A DNA stretch of 64,000 nt from Chloroflexi bacterium 54-19 (lineage in GTDB: Bacteria > Chloroflexota > Chloroflexia > Chloroheliales > Chloroheliaceae), in NCBI GenBank assembly GCA_001898225.1, contig MKTJ01000066.1:1-64000 (forward strand). Reading direction: 5' to 3'. Under the pieces are notes generated by a model. The model made no database searches. It saw nothing but the letters and a program-made list of their open reading frames with translations, and was not told the DNA's origin. Numbering within the stretch: the first letter of the stretch is position 1; the number at the start of each line of letters is the position of its first letter. The translations under genes were made by a program, and so were the position numbers. Of the stretch, positions 9,265-18,266 are shown in pieces.

Positions 9265-9690
9265 ATGAAAAAGATTGAAGAAGTTTTTGAGATGGTTGAG
9301 AAGGTGGCGGCCAGCCGCCCCCGCCACAGCAATAACACATTTTTACCCCGGCAGATTCCTGAACTGGCCGTCTTAACCCTCCTGGAAAAAAACTCCCTTT
9401 CCGGCGATGTGATTATCCGGCAACTCTCCCCGATTAACCGCTACGCGGAAGCGTTCGGGGTGAGCTACAAGTTGCTGCACGACCTGGAAGGAAACGGCAA
9501 CCTGGGGGTTAGCAACGATAAGGCGACCCGCCGCCGCACCTATCACCTGACCGAAAAAGGCGTGGCCCGGTTGCACGAACTGCGGACCATCTACGCTCTG
9601 GCCCCGGTCAAAGACTGGCAAATCGATTTTAATTTTAACCTTATAAATTCGCTCAGTCTCCAAACTGCCCTGAACCAGCAGGTAGCCTAA
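9265..9690 (+). CDS. PadR-like winged-helix regulator
   Basis: The 141-aa product has the PadR pattern: ELAVLTLLEKNSLSGDVIIRQL, then the recognition segment YKLLHDLEGNGNLGV and the wing RRRTYHLTEKGVARL. The second half lacks the long PadR dimerisation helix, so it is a short variant. AGGGAGG stands just before the ATG. A MarR-type half-site (GGTAATA, 9204-9210) lies upstream, suggesting control by the neighbouring MarR protein (inference). It ends in a clear terminator. Confidence 0.75.
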   Translation: MKKIEEVFEMVEKVAASRPRHSNNTFLPRQIPELAVLTLLEKNSLSGDVIIRQLSPINRYAEAFGVSYKLLHDLEGNGNLGVSNDKATRRRTYHLTEKGVARLHELRTIYALAPVKDWQIDFNFNLINSLSLQTALNQQVA

Positions 9691-9712
9691 CCAGGGGTTA
9701 CTTCGGAAATTG

Positions 9713-9744
9713 AACCGCCGGATTAGCAGTCCCGGCGGTTTTTT
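9713..9744 (+). terminator. Rho-independent terminator after the PadR-like gene
   Basis: AACCGCCGG (9713-9721) pairs with CCGGCGGTT (9732-9740), followed by a T run to 9744. Confidence 0.85.
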
Positions 9745-9913
9745 GTTGCCCGGTTTCCCAATGTCCTGATTACCAGTTACGAATAAAAAAGAAAATCCGA
9801 CCTTTGTTTGTACAATTGCCCAACCTGTGATAATCTCCCATAACCCTCAAATCCTTTAAAGTATCACGATGATTTTTTCTTGCGATTCTCGTTCAGGAGA
9901 GGGCCGGAGATGT

Positions 9914-10468
9914 ATGCCAGAAGAAAATACCGTGTCCGAAACCTTAACACCACCTGAAATACCGGCCAACACTTTTATCCTAGACCCCGAAACCTACCAC
10001 GTCTGGTCCGGTAGACTCGAATTTAAGGATAGCCCGGCCAGCCGCAAAAGCCGCCGCTGGGGCTATATCCTGGTGGGCGTAGCTTTAATTCAATTCGTGC
10101 TTTTTATCGTGACCGCCAGGACTACCGGCAGCGTGGTACTGGCCGTCCTTTTCGGGCTTTTTCTTGGCGGTATCGGCTACGCCCTTTTACGAAGCGGTCA
10201 GAAACACATCACCTGGCAGAAAGCGAGCCGGATAATCCTGGGAGAACTCGATTCTATTGAAGGGCGGCTGATTGAACAGACCCTGAAAAAGAAGCGGCTT
10301 ACCTCCAACCTGGTTATCGCCACTTACAAATTTACCAACCCCGAAGGCATTGAACTATCCGGGGTGGCAACCTTCGAACGCAACGACCTGATCAACCGCC
10401 GGATGCCCTATTCCGGTACCCCAGTCATTGTCCTCTACAAAAATCCCAAAAGACATCTAATGTGTTGA
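9914..10468 (+). CDS. DUF3592-like two-helix membrane protein
   Basis: About 184 aa from the ATG at 9914 (MPEENTVSE), preceded by GCCGGAGA. An upstream ATG at 9869 would add 15 residues and has no ribosome-binding site. After a short N-terminal region come two adjacent membrane helices (GYILVGVALIQFVLFIV and SVVLAVLFGLFLGGIGYAL). A beta-rich domain follows, in which the ends GELDSIEGRLIEQ and GTPVIVLYKNPKRHLM resemble DUF3592. Function unknown. No operon partner. Confidence 0.7.
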   Translation: MPEENTVSETLTPPEIPANTFILDPETYHVWSGRLEFKDSPASRKSRRWGYILVGVALIQFVLFIVTARTTGSVVLAVLFGLFLGGIGYALLRSGQKHITWQKASRIILGELDSIEGRLIEQTLKKKRLTSNLVIATYKFTNPEGIELSGVATFERNDLINRRMPYSGTPVIVLYKNPKRHLMC

Positions 10469-10494
10469 GAAAAGCGTTTTCGGGCGTATTGATA

Positions 10495-10523
10495 TTGACT
10501 ATTTTATAAACCTTCCCTATACT
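10495..10523 (+). promoter_or_regulatory. Sigma-70-type promoter with long leader
   Basis: TTGACT (10495-10500), 17-nt spacer, TATACT (10518-10523). It would give a leader of about 230 nt before the lipoprotein gene. The leader holds a small hairpin (CTGCT...AGCAG near 10557-10573). Confidence 0.6.
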
Positions 10524-10761
10524 ATATTTTAACTCCAGGGGGAGCATCCTGCTCTGCTGAACTCAAGCAGCATGTTCGTATACACACTTTTTTCTTCTCA
10601 AATCCATTCAAACGCATAAAGTGAAGGCTCGCCTTTACCGTAAATATTGAATTGATTGAAAAAGATAATTTCTTTTGCTGTCTCTTTTATTGTTTCTTTT
10701 GTTAATTTTTCTGGCTTGTTTTTAACCTGGCTTTTAGCCCAAGTTTTGAGGAAGGGATAAA

Positions 10762-11238
10762 ATGTTACACCCAAGTCTTCGAATTCACTATCCCGGTAGG
10801 AGAAATTTAATAACCCCTAAACCGTTCAGGGTAGCGGTTTTATTTCTGGTTAGCACCATCTTGCTTATCTCACTTTTAGCAGCCTGTGGAGACGAAGGAC
10901 CAACCTCGATTTCAAAAGCCGAAATGGGTACCGGTATAGACGGTACTAGCGCGAGCGGGGCTACCACCACCTTCAAACCTAGCGACACGTTTTACGCGGC
11001 TGTTAACCTTAATAACCCCAAGTCCACCACCAAGGTAAAGGCAACCCTGACCGCTGTCCAGACAGCCGATGGTACCACCAACCGCCAGGTTACCTCTACC
11101 GAAATCACTACCTCTAACTCGGAGAATTTCGTCAACTTTAAGTTCAGCCTTCCGAACCCCTGGCCCACGGGAAAATACAAGGTTGATTTACTCCTGGACG
11201 GGGCTGCCGCACAAACCCTGAATTTTGAAGTCCAATAA
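10762..11238 (+). CDS. Secreted lipoprotein, unknown function
   Basis: The 158-aa precursor has a long basic N-region, a hydrophobic core (VAVLFLVSTILLISL) and a lipobox LLAAC, so Cys at about residue 43 would be lipidated after cleavage. The mature part is Thr/Ser-rich. It looks like one immunoglobulin-like or 'cell surface protein' beta-sandwich (FKPSDTFYAAVNL, PWPTGKYKVDLLLDG). Function unknown. A strong terminator follows. Confidence 0.75.
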   Translation: MLHPSLRIHYPGRRNLITPKPFRVAVLFLVSTILLISLLAACGDEGPTSISKAEMGTGIDGTSASGATTTFKPSDTFYAAVNLNNPKSTTKVKATLTAVQTADGTTNRQVTSTEITTSNSENFVNFKFSLPNPWPTGKYKVDLLLDGAAAQTLNFEVQ

Positions 11239-11254
11239 GTTCAAAGCCTGGCAG

Positions 11255-11293
11255 AAAAAGAACCACCCCATTAAAAAGGAGCGGTTCTTTTTT
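11255..11293. terminator. Hairpin terminator, possibly bidirectional
   Basis: AAAAAGAACC (11255-11264) pairs with GGTTCTTTTT (11283-11292). It has U-runs in both orientations and lies between the lipoprotein gene and the convergent aconitase-family gene. Confidence 0.8.
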
Positions 11294-11328
11294 ATTTCTT
11301 TATGAAGTTGCAAATGAGGGGCGCTGAC

Positions 11329-13293
11329 TTAGCTCACCTGGCTCTGGCGGATGCGCTCCTGGATGAGGTTTTCAAAACCACCCAAAATAACCAGTTCTTG
11401 CGCGACCCGGCCCAGCGGCGAGAAACCGTAACGCTGCCCCTCCCAGGAAATCTCCGACTTTTCAAAATCGACCGTCGCCTGAATCCCGGTCTTGATGGTC
11501 GGGGCCTTCTCCCCGGCGTAGTTCTCCTTGAACGAACGGACCAGTCCGGGACATTCGAGGACTATATAGCCGTTGTTAAAGGCGTTCCGCTTGAAAATCT
11601 GTGAGTACGACCCGGCGATTACCAGTTGGATACCCCGGTACTTGAGGGCAGTCGCGGCCTGTTCACGGGAAGAACCGGTCCCAAAGTTCCAGCCGCCCAC
11701 CAGGATGTCGCCTTCCTGGGCAATATTCTGGAATTCGGGGTCGTAATTGAGCATGGCAACCTTCGCCATCACCTCCGGCGGCACGTTATCGCGGTAGGTG
11801 TACTCCTTGCCATAAAGGGCATCGGTATTCATGTTGTCCTTCGGCGCGAACAGCAGACCCCCGGTTAGCTGGCGCGGGAAGCCGGGCAAAATCTCGACCG
11901 CACCCGTTTCCTGGGGTTGGGCCGGGTTCTCCACCAGGGTATAAGGAACCTGGTGCGGCTCGATTTCTTCCAGGCTGCGCGGCCCGATAATCTTTCCGGC
12001 GATGGCCGAAGCCGCCACTACCGCCGGGCTGGACAGGTAGACGCTGGCCTGGGTCGAACCCATGCGCCCCTTGAAGTTGCGATTGGTGGCCGAGATACCG
12101 ACCTCACCCGCTTCGAGCAGCCCTTCGCCCAGACCGATACAGGGGCCGCAGCCTGCCGGTAAAGGATGCGCGCCTGCCTCGACCAGGGTATCCCAGTAAC
12201 CCAATTCGCGGGCCTGGTCCTCAATCTCGGAGGAAGCCGCCGCCAGGTAGAACCCGACCTCAGGCGAAATCTTGCGGCCCTTGATTACCTCGGCAGCCTC
12301 GCGAATGTCGTCCAGGCGCCCGTTCACGCAACTTAACAGGTAAGCCTTGTTGATTTTAACGTCGCGGGCCTCAATCTGGGGCAGGGCCAGCATGGTCTTG
12401 ACTTCGTTCGGCCCGGCCACCGAGGGCGTCACAAGACCCAGGTCGAGCGTCAGTTCCTTGGCATAATAGGCGTCCGGGTCGGCTGTGAGGTCGGTCCGGT
12501 CGAACTCGGTCACCAGTTCGGGGGTAATCCGGGGGTTGGCATCGCCCCGCCTGGCGAAACGCTCCGCCCTTTTCAAGAGATAATCGCGTAAAACGGCGTC
12601 GTAAGGGAACAGGCCAACCAACGCGCCCCACTCGGTCGTCATATTGGCAATAGTCTGGCGCTGCGAGATGGAGAGGTTAGCCACACCCTCGCCCACAAAC
12701 TCAACGGCGCAGTTCAGCACTTCGTCCTGGTTGTAAACGCCAATCAGGGTCAGGATAACGTCCTTGCCACTCACGCCGGGAGTGAGTTTGCCGGTAAAGG
12801 TCACCTTCACCACGTCCGGCACCTGCCACCAGGTTTCGCCGGTCGCCCAGATAGCCGCCGCGTCGGTCCGTACCACCGAGGTGCCGACCGCGCCCAGGGC
12901 CCCGTAAATGTTCGAGTGCGAGTCCGAGCCGACCACGAGCGTCCCCGGCAGCACGAAACCTTCCTCAGAAATCACCTGGTGAGCGATGCCGCGCCGGGCC
13001 GGGAAGAAGGCCAGGCCCTGTTCTTTGCAAAAGGCTTCAATCTTGGCGTACTTGGCTAAATTCTCGGCGTCCCGGTTCTGGACATCGTGGTCCAGGCCAA
13101 TCACCGGCTGGGACGGGGCAAAGACGCGGGTCGCGCCCATCTGTTTGAACTTGGGTATGACCGCCCCGGTGTTGTCGTGGGTCATCACGTGCGCGGGTTT
13201 CACCGACACGAAATCCTGGGCCCGGACCTTCTGGCCCGGCTTCAAACCTACCGTATATCTCTCTACAATCTTCTCAACCAGCGTTTGAGCCAA
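11329..13293 (-). CDS. Aconitase-superfamily hydratase, fungal Lys4 (homoaconitase) type
   Basis: The 654-aa protein carries all domains in one chain. The three cluster ligands are visible: C322 (LLSCVNGR), C382 and C385 (AGCGPCIGLG). The swivel domain near the end has GWNFGTGSSREQAA. Stretches such as SDSHSNIYGALGAVGT, RTDAAAIWATGETWWQ, TIANMTTEWGAL and GISATNRNFKGRMGS recall yeast homoaconitase Lys4 more than AcnA, AcnB or LeuC. The reaction is either citrate/isocitrate or homocitrate/homoisocitrate isomerisation. No lysine-pathway gene is near, and isocitrate lyase lies 12 kb away, so aconitase activity is possible. Ends next to a terminator. Confidence 0.85.
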   Translation of the reverse strand: MAQTLVEKIVERYTVGLKPGQKVRAQDFVSVKPAHVMTHDNTGAVIPKFKQMGATRVFAPSQPVIGLDHDVQNRDAENLAKYAKIEAFCKEQGLAFFPARRGIAHQVISEEGFVLPGTLVVGSDSHSNIYGALGAVGTSVVRTDAAAIWATGETWWQVPDVVKVTFTGKLTPGVSGKDVILTLIGVYNQDEVLNCAVEFVGEGVANLSISQRQTIANMTTEWGALVGLFPYDAVLRDYLLKRAERFARRGDANPRITPELVTEFDRTDLTADPDAYYAKELTLDLGLVTPSVAGPNEVKTMLALPQIEARDVKINKAYLLSCVNGRLDDIREAAEVIKGRKISPEVGFYLAAASSEIEDQARELGYWDTLVEAGAHPLPAGCGPCIGLGEGLLEAGEVGISATNRNFKGRMGSTQASVYLSSPAVVAASAIAGKIIGPRSLEEIEPHQVPYTLVENPAQPQETGAVEILPGFPRQLTGGLLFAPKDNMNTDALYGKEYTYRDNVPPEVMAKVAMLNYDPEFQNIAQEGDILVGGWNFGTGSSREQAATALKYRGIQLVIAGSYSQIFKRNAFNNGYIVLECPGLVRSFKENYAGEKAPTIKTGIQATVDFEKSEISWEGQRYGFSPLGRVAQELVILGGFENLIQERIRQSQVS

Positions 13294-13330
13294 TTTAATC
13301 TCCTAAATTTCTAGTTTTTTATATTTTGGG

Positions 13331-13909
13331 CTAGGAAAAGAGCATGTTCCACTTGCCCTGGTTAATCTGTTTTATAAAATTCGTCAGGATAAAGGCAGTC
13401 GCGCCCCAGATAACGACCTGCTGAAACTGGTAAAAAACCACCCGGCGAGGATGGCCCTGCATCACCCACTCTTCGTAACGGTGATTGGCCGGGTCGAGCA
13501 GACCCCGCAAAGGTATTTCCAGGATTTCGGCGACCTCGAAGCCGTCGGGAATATATTCGATAGAGGCGGTTGGATCCACCGGCACCCCTACGAAAGGCGT
13601 TATCAGGAAATTACTGACAACCGTATCTACCGCCGGGAGCGGTCCCAGGACCCGGATTCTTTCGGGCGGAATCCCCACCTCCTCGAAAGTCTCGCGCAGG
13701 GCCGTCACGTCCAGGGTGCCGTCTTCCGGCTTAAACCCCCCGCCCGGAAAACTGATTTGCCCTTTGTGAGTATGAACTTTCTCGGAGCGGCGCATAAAGA
13801 CAAGGTGAGGTTCCCTGGCAGGGCCGAGGTGTCGCACCAGCATCAAAACGGCGGCAGGGCGGCGCGAACCCTGCGAGACAGGTAAATCTTTGGTTGGTTC
13901 GATGGACAT
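13331..13909 (-). CDS. Nudix hydrolase, NudL/CoA-pyrophosphatase type
   Basis: The 192-aa protein has the Nudix box PGGGFKPEDGTLDVTALRE followed by TFEEVGI, in the spacing seen in CoA diphosphatases. The downstream segment LPAVDTVVSNFLITPFVGV is also typical of NudL. By family it cleaves CoA or acyl-CoA to phosphopantetheine and 3',5'-ADP. The C-terminus contains a hydrophobic segment (VVFYQFQQVVIWGATAFIL), normal in this family. Lies between the Lys4-type hydratase and the UspA-GT81 fusion, all on the minus strand. Confidence 0.85.
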   Translation of the reverse strand: MSIEPTKDLPVSQGSRRPAAVLMLVRHLGPAREPHLVFMRRSEKVHTHKGQISFPGGGFKPEDGTLDVTALRETFEEVGIPPERIRVLGPLPAVDTVVSNFLITPFVGVPVDPTASIEYIPDGFEVAEILEIPLRGLLDPANHRYEEWVMQGHPRRVVFYQFQQVVIWGATAFILTNFIKQINQGKWNMLFS

Positions 13910-13940
13910 GCTACTTAAAACCTAAACCTACAAGCCAGAA

Positions 13941-16001
13941 TTATTCGGTTTCGGGTTCGAATTCAGGCTCGAAATAATGCCGGACATACCCGGCGGTAAA
14001 ATCTACGGGCGGAAATTCTTTCAATACTGCCGTAGGCTGTTCAACCTTGAGCGAATAGACCTCGCCGCTTTTCTGGACTGTCTTGATGGCCGGGTTGAAA
14101 TTCGACCAGAGGGTGTTCTGGCTTCGTTCCTCGGCCCGGCGTAGCAGGATGGACAGGACATCCGCCGTAATCAGTTGCGGGGCGATAGTAATATTCGCAT
14201 CGGGCTTGGGACCGAGGTCCACCTGGGCTACACTCATTAAATCATTCCGTACGACCGTATCAATCAACAGGCCGGTCATAAAGGCCGGGCCACTAAAGAG
14301 CGGCACCCGTTCTAGCAGTTCCCGGCGGGCCGCCCCAACCGTACAGACCGGGTTGATTACCCCGGCCAGCTTCGGGAAGAAGCCGCCCAGTAGCGGTCTC
14401 AGGCTCAATTCGACCAGGGAATTGTGGACCGGGTTGCTGTTTTGCTCGCCACCCTCACCCGACTCGGAATAGAAGCCGCCCGCAAGCTGGAACTCTGGAT
14501 AGGTCAGGAGCGGACCCACCAGGCCGTAAATCAGCCGGGCCTCGAAATTATCCATGGTCGGGTCGGCCCAGACAATCAGGTCGCCCCTGGCCTTCTTGAG
14601 GGCCAGCCACAGGGCCTCGCCCGGCCCCAGGTCTTCGCCCCGGCCTGGCTGCGAGGCAGTATCATCACCGGAGGCGACATAGACAATTTCATTATCGCTC
14701 AACCGCCCGTGGCCCGGCCCACCCTGGTAGAGCGCCTCAACCTCGGCCTTATCCAACCGGTTATCGGGGTCTGACACCAGGATTTCGTCCACCAGGGCGC
14801 AGTCCCGAAAAAGGGCAAACCAGGCCCGGCGTACATAATCGCTGAGCGCGACCGGGTGCGTATTGCCGTAGACCGGCAAGACCAGGCTGATTCGGAGGTG
14901 GTGGCGTTCCTTGAGCAAAGTCAGGCTGCTCATCGTCCTGAACTCGCGATAACGGAAGGTATTTTCGGCAAACCACCGGTCCACCGACTCCTCCAGGTCC
15001 GGTTCCTTAAAGACCGGGGCCGGGGCCAGGCCGGGCGAAGGCCGCTTTAGCTCGAACGGCTTGGCCGTCTTTACCACCAGGAGCGGGCGGCGGGTCTCGC
15101 GGGCAATTTTTTCAGCTATCTTCTCGCCACTGGCCTGCTCGTCCATTCTTTCCCTGGTTTCGCTTGCGCCAACCACAATCAGGTCGTGATGGTGGGCCTC
15201 CTGCACGATACCCTGGATGAGCTTGCCTTGCATCGCTACCAGTTTGGCATTGGGCGGCAGTTCCAGCGCCAGGGCTTGCAGGGTAGTGAGCGACTCGTCC
15301 TCGACTTCGTAGCCATCGCTAAAAGCGCTGAAACTCTGGGCCTGGCTGGGCCGGAAACTATCGGCCAGCCCGGAGTTGTTCCCGAGGTTGTGCATTACCG
15401 TAATGCCGGCGGACCATTCCTCGGCCAGGTTCGAGACCAGGCTCAGGGCCAGGGTGCTATAACTCCCGCCCCTTACCGGCAGTAAAATCTGTTTGATGGG
15501 CGGCAGACTGTTGCTAAACCGGGCCAGCACCACGTCACAAGGCGGGTCATCCATCAGGGCGTCAATCGTGTCGCCATAAACCTTGCCCGGCGTCTGGGTC
15601 GAGCCCTTCCAGTGGAGCAAGAGCAGGTCACCTTCTTCTTCCTTCACCTGGTCGGCAATTCCCCGCCAGACCTCGCGAGCAACCCGCACCTCGGTATGGA
15701 CCTCGACATTTTCTTCAAGCGCGCCGTTCTGGGGAATGTAGCGCAACATGGTGCGGTAAGCCCGGACCAGCGGGGCCCCCTGGCTGAGCGGGGTATCATC
15801 GGGGACGGTCACGATGCCCAACACGACTATCCGCACGTGTCGCCGGACCCCTTCAAGCGTAGCCCCGGCCAGTGAGGCGGCCAGTTTAACCAGGCCCTCG
15901 GCCATGTTAGGGTTTAAAATCGGCACAACGACACTAAAATCCCGCCCTTGAAGCCGGTTCCTGGGGTTCTTTTTGCCAAATAGCTGTGTAAAAGCGTTCA
16001 G
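13941..16001 (-). CDS. UspA-domain protein fused to GpgS-like (GT81) glycosyltransferase, likely CTG start
   Basis: About 686 aa. The N-terminal 290 residues form two universal-stress-protein folds (VVPILNPNMAEGLVKLAASLA; LIVVGASE with SGEKIAEKIARETRRPLLVV). The C-terminal half resembles glucosyl-3-phosphoglycerate synthase: ISLVLPVYGN, EILVSDPDN, GPGEALWLALKKARGDLIVW, VINPVCTVGAARRELLERVP and PAFMTGLLIDTVV. The usual DxD site reads ADPTMDNF, so metal binding may differ. The GTG at 15926 starts inside the first beta strand. The open frame extends upstream (LFGKKNPRNRLQGRDFSV) with no ATG, GTG or TTG. CTG at 15999-16001 stands 7 nt after AAGGATG and is my choice. Likely role: compatible solute or glycolipid precursor synthesis under stress (inference). 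Confidence 0.8.
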   Translation of the reverse strand: MNAFTQLFGKKNPRNRLQGRDFSVVVPILNPNMAEGLVKLAASLAGATLEGVRRHVRIVVLGIVTVPDDTPLSQGAPLVRAYRTMLRYIPQNGALEENVEVHTEVRVAREVWRGIADQVKEEEGDLLLLHWKGSTQTPGKVYGDTIDALMDDPPCDVVLARFSNSLPPIKQILLPVRGGSYSTLALSLVSNLAEEWSAGITVMHNLGNNSGLADSFRPSQAQSFSAFSDGYEVEDESLTTLQALALELPPNAKLVAMQGKLIQGIVQEAHHHDLIVVGASETRERMDEQASGEKIAEKIARETRRPLLVVKTAKPFELKRPSPGLAPAPVFKEPDLEESVDRWFAENTFRYREFRTMSSLTLLKERHHLRISLVLPVYGNTHPVALSDYVRRAWFALFRDCALVDEILVSDPDNRLDKAEVEALYQGGPGHGRLSDNEIVYVASGDDTASQPGRGEDLGPGEALWLALKKARGDLIVWADPTMDNFEARLIYGLVGPLLTYPEFQLAGGFYSESGEGGEQNSNPVHNSLVELSLRPLLGGFFPKLAGVINPVCTVGAARRELLERVPLFSGPAFMTGLLIDTVVRNDLMSVAQVDLGPKPDANITIAPQLITADVLSILLRRAEERSQNTLWSNFNPAIKTVQKSGEVYSLKVEQPTAVLKEFPPVDFTAGYVRHYFEPEFEPETE

Positions 16002-16199
16002 TTGAAGCCATCCTTAATAATCTTAAACTACTTTGTTTAAGAAAACCGGTCCTTTTTAGCCAGGACTGCTCGTTCTCTTACCAAATGGAAAAGTTTGACA
16101 CTCGGTCTTCATGAGTATAATACTTCGCATTTTGAGGGTCAAGAACCGGAATAACCATTTTATTTGTAGGATTTGCCAACTCGAAAGACTTCTCCGGAC

Positions 16200-17522
16200 C
16201 TAAAACCGGCGCGCTTTTGGGATAAACCAATAAATCAGGATTGTAAACAGCACAAAAAAGGCCATGTTCACCATTACCGAAACCGGCGCGCCCCAGGCCT
16301 GGGCTACAATCCCACTTTGTAAATTCCCCAGCGGCATGAAACCGACCGAACACAATGTCCAGATGCTGAGAATCCGGCCCCGCAAATAGTCCGGTACACT
16401 GGATTGGACAATTGTATTGAGGGTCGTGTTGACCGAAACCAGCGAACCCCCGGCCAGGGCCAGCATTACCATACTCAGAATGAGATTGGTCGAAAGGCTA
16501 AAACCGAACAGCGAACCCACCAGTATCAACATGCCCCAGTTCATAAAGCGCGACCGTCGCTGTAACTTCCCGCTGATGTTAGCCACCAGTAACGCCCCGG
16601 TCAACGCGCCGACGCCTACCGCCGACAACAAAATACCATAGTCTTCCGGGCCGCTTTTGAAGACTTGCTGCACAAAGACCGGCAGAAGGGTCAGGTAGGG
16701 CGTGATAAAAAAGCTAAACAGCGAGGCAATCATGAGCAGACCACTGAGGGCAACCTGGCTTTTCAGGTAGCTAAGGCTCTCCTTGATTTCCTCCCACATC
16801 GGGCGTTTTTCGACAATCCGCACCGGTTTGGGCAACTTCACCAGTAGCAGGGCCCCAACCACCGCCATAAAACTGAGGCTGTTCAGGAAAAAGCAGACCG
16901 CCACCCCGACCAGTGTGACCAGCACCCCGGCGATACCCGGCCCAATAACCCTGGTCAGGTTGAACTGGAAGGAGTTGAGGGCTATAGCGTTCATGATGTC
17001 CTCTTTGCGCACCAGGTCGAGCATGATTGTCTGGTAGGCCGGGGAATTAAACGCCTGGACAATACCGATGCCAAGCGCGATAACAATCACCATCCAGATA
17101 TTTATGATGTTGAAAAAGGAGAGGACCGCCATGATAAGCATCAGGATGGCCTGGGCGTTCTGGGTTATCAGGAGGACAGTTTTGCGCGAGTTCCGGTCGG
17201 CCACCACACCCCCAAAGAGGCTCAATAACAACATGGGCGAGTTGCCAATAAAGTTGACCAGCCCCAGTAAGAAAGCCGAATTGGTCAATGAGAGGACCAA
17301 CCAGTTCTGGGCGACCACCTGCAACCACCCGCCCAGGTTCGAAACCAGGGCGCCTATCCAGAACAACCGGAAATTGCGGTGGCGTAACGCGCTAAAAGTG
17401 CCGCCCCCCTGGCCCGGTCGGGCGACTTCCGGTTCTTCCAGGGGCGCACCGGGCACCGCGACCGTTTCCAGGGCCCCGGCTCCTACTCTTTCGTATTCCG
17501 GCTTTGCATCATCTTTGAGCAT
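16200..17522 (-). CDS. MFS exporter (MFS_3/EntS-like)
   Basis: The 440-aa, 12-helix transporter begins with a soluble N-terminus of about 40 residues, then FRLFWIGALVSNLGGWLQ and the loop motif GGVVADRNSRKTVLL between helices 2 and 3. These are typical of the drug/siderophore exporter subgroup. The ATG at 17522 is preceded by AAGGGG at good spacing. A second member of the subgroup is at 50667-51956; the two share layout but are clearly diverged. Substrate unknown. Confidence 0.85.
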   Translation of the reverse strand: MLKDDAKPEYERVGAGALETVAVPGAPLEEPEVARPGQGGGTFSALRHRNFRLFWIGALVSNLGGWLQVVAQNWLVLSLTNSAFLLGLVNFIGNSPMLLLSLFGGVVADRNSRKTVLLITQNAQAILMLIMAVLSFFNIINIWMVIVIALGIGIVQAFNSPAYQTIMLDLVRKEDIMNAIALNSFQFNLTRVIGPGIAGVLVTLVGVAVCFFLNSLSFMAVVGALLLVKLPKPVRIVEKRPMWEEIKESLSYLKSQVALSGLLMIASLFSFFITPYLTLLPVFVQQVFKSGPEDYGILLSAVGVGALTGALLVANISGKLQRRSRFMNWGMLILVGSLFGFSLSTNLILSMVMLALAGGSLVSVNTTLNTIVQSSVPDYLRGRILSIWTLCSVGFMPLGNLQSGIVAQAWGAPVSVMVNMAFFVLFTILIYWFIPKARRF

Positions 17523-17848
17523 TTGTAACCCCTTATATAAGGCTCCAAATTAGCGAGGATTTTTAAAATACCACTTCACTGGCTATAACTAGGAGCAGCT
17601 TGGAAATATTCACTGGCAAACTGGCTGACTTGTAGATTTATAATGTCTACCAATTGTATTAACTATATTTTAGCAATATTTAGGCGCTAACTTAAGTTGC
17701 AACGGAGGTTAAATTATAGAAAAAGTTTATAATTGGTATAGACCAGGCAAATGTGGTATAGGTGGCATAATAAAAAATCCCCTGTGAAAAGGGGATATGT
17801 AGTACGGTGTTTTATTCTAAGATTGGTGAATTACCCGGTTCTTCGAGA
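17523..17848. other. Intergenic region
   Basis: AT-rich, with no convincing gene. The right part holds the terminator of the 17849-18256 gene; the left part presumably holds the MFS promoter, which I could not place with confidence. Confidence 0.5.
17772..17796 (-). terminator. Rho-independent terminator
   Basis: ATCCCC (17777-17782) and GGGGAT (17791-17796). Read on the minus strand, the stem is followed by six T. Ends the membrane-protein operon beginning at 20555. Confidence 0.75.
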
Positions 17849-18256
17849 TTATTGCAGCCGGGTGGAAAAGGTAATAAAGGCCACGAACGCCGGGACGAAG
17901 GCCATTACAAAGACAATCGCGCTGCCAAGCTGGAAGAACCTTAAAAAGCCGACCCCGTCCTCGTCCATCTGTTGAAACCCGATGCCAAAACCCTGCGCGG
18001 CCAGGAAAAGCATCGTCAGGGCCAGCAGGGCCAGGGAGATGAACTGGCACCAATCGGCCAGGGGCGGGTCGAGCAATAAACTTAAAGTCATGCCAACCAC
18101 CAGGGCCACCACGGTTATACCCATCAGCACCCGGTTTAGCTGGCGCATACGGGGCAACATTTCCGGCGTCTGGTCCAGCTTGTAAACAAACACCCCCAGG
18201 AAGGCTGTACCAAATATCGCCAGGATGAATACAAACGACACAATCATCAGGCCCAT
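17849..18256 (-). CDS. Small four-helix membrane protein
   Basis: 135 aa from the ATG at 18256 (MGLMIVSFVF), which has GAGGAAA upstream. A longer reading to 18358 runs into the preceding gene and has no ribosome-binding site. Four hydrophobic segments are evident: IVSFVFILAIFGTAFLGVFVY, VLMGITVVALVVGMTLSLLL, FISLALLALTMLFLAAQGF and GSAIVFVMAFVPAFVAFITF. The third gap carries an acidic loop (QQMDEDGVG). Not recognised. It lies 10 nt after the large membrane protein gene, so it belongs to the same operon. Confidence 0.65.
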   Translation of the reverse strand: MGLMIVSFVFILAIFGTAFLGVFVYKLDQTPEMLPRMRQLNRVLMGITVVALVVGMTLSLLLDPPLADWCQFISLALLALTMLFLAAQGFGIGFQQMDEDGVGFLRFFQLGSAIVFVMAFVPAFVAFITFSTRLQ

Positions 18257-18266
18257 CGTTTTTCCT

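Noticed and set aside
16078..16353. 91-aa minus-strand gene after the MFS exporter
   Set aside because: Overlaps the conserved end of the MFS gene in another frame and has no ribosome-binding site.
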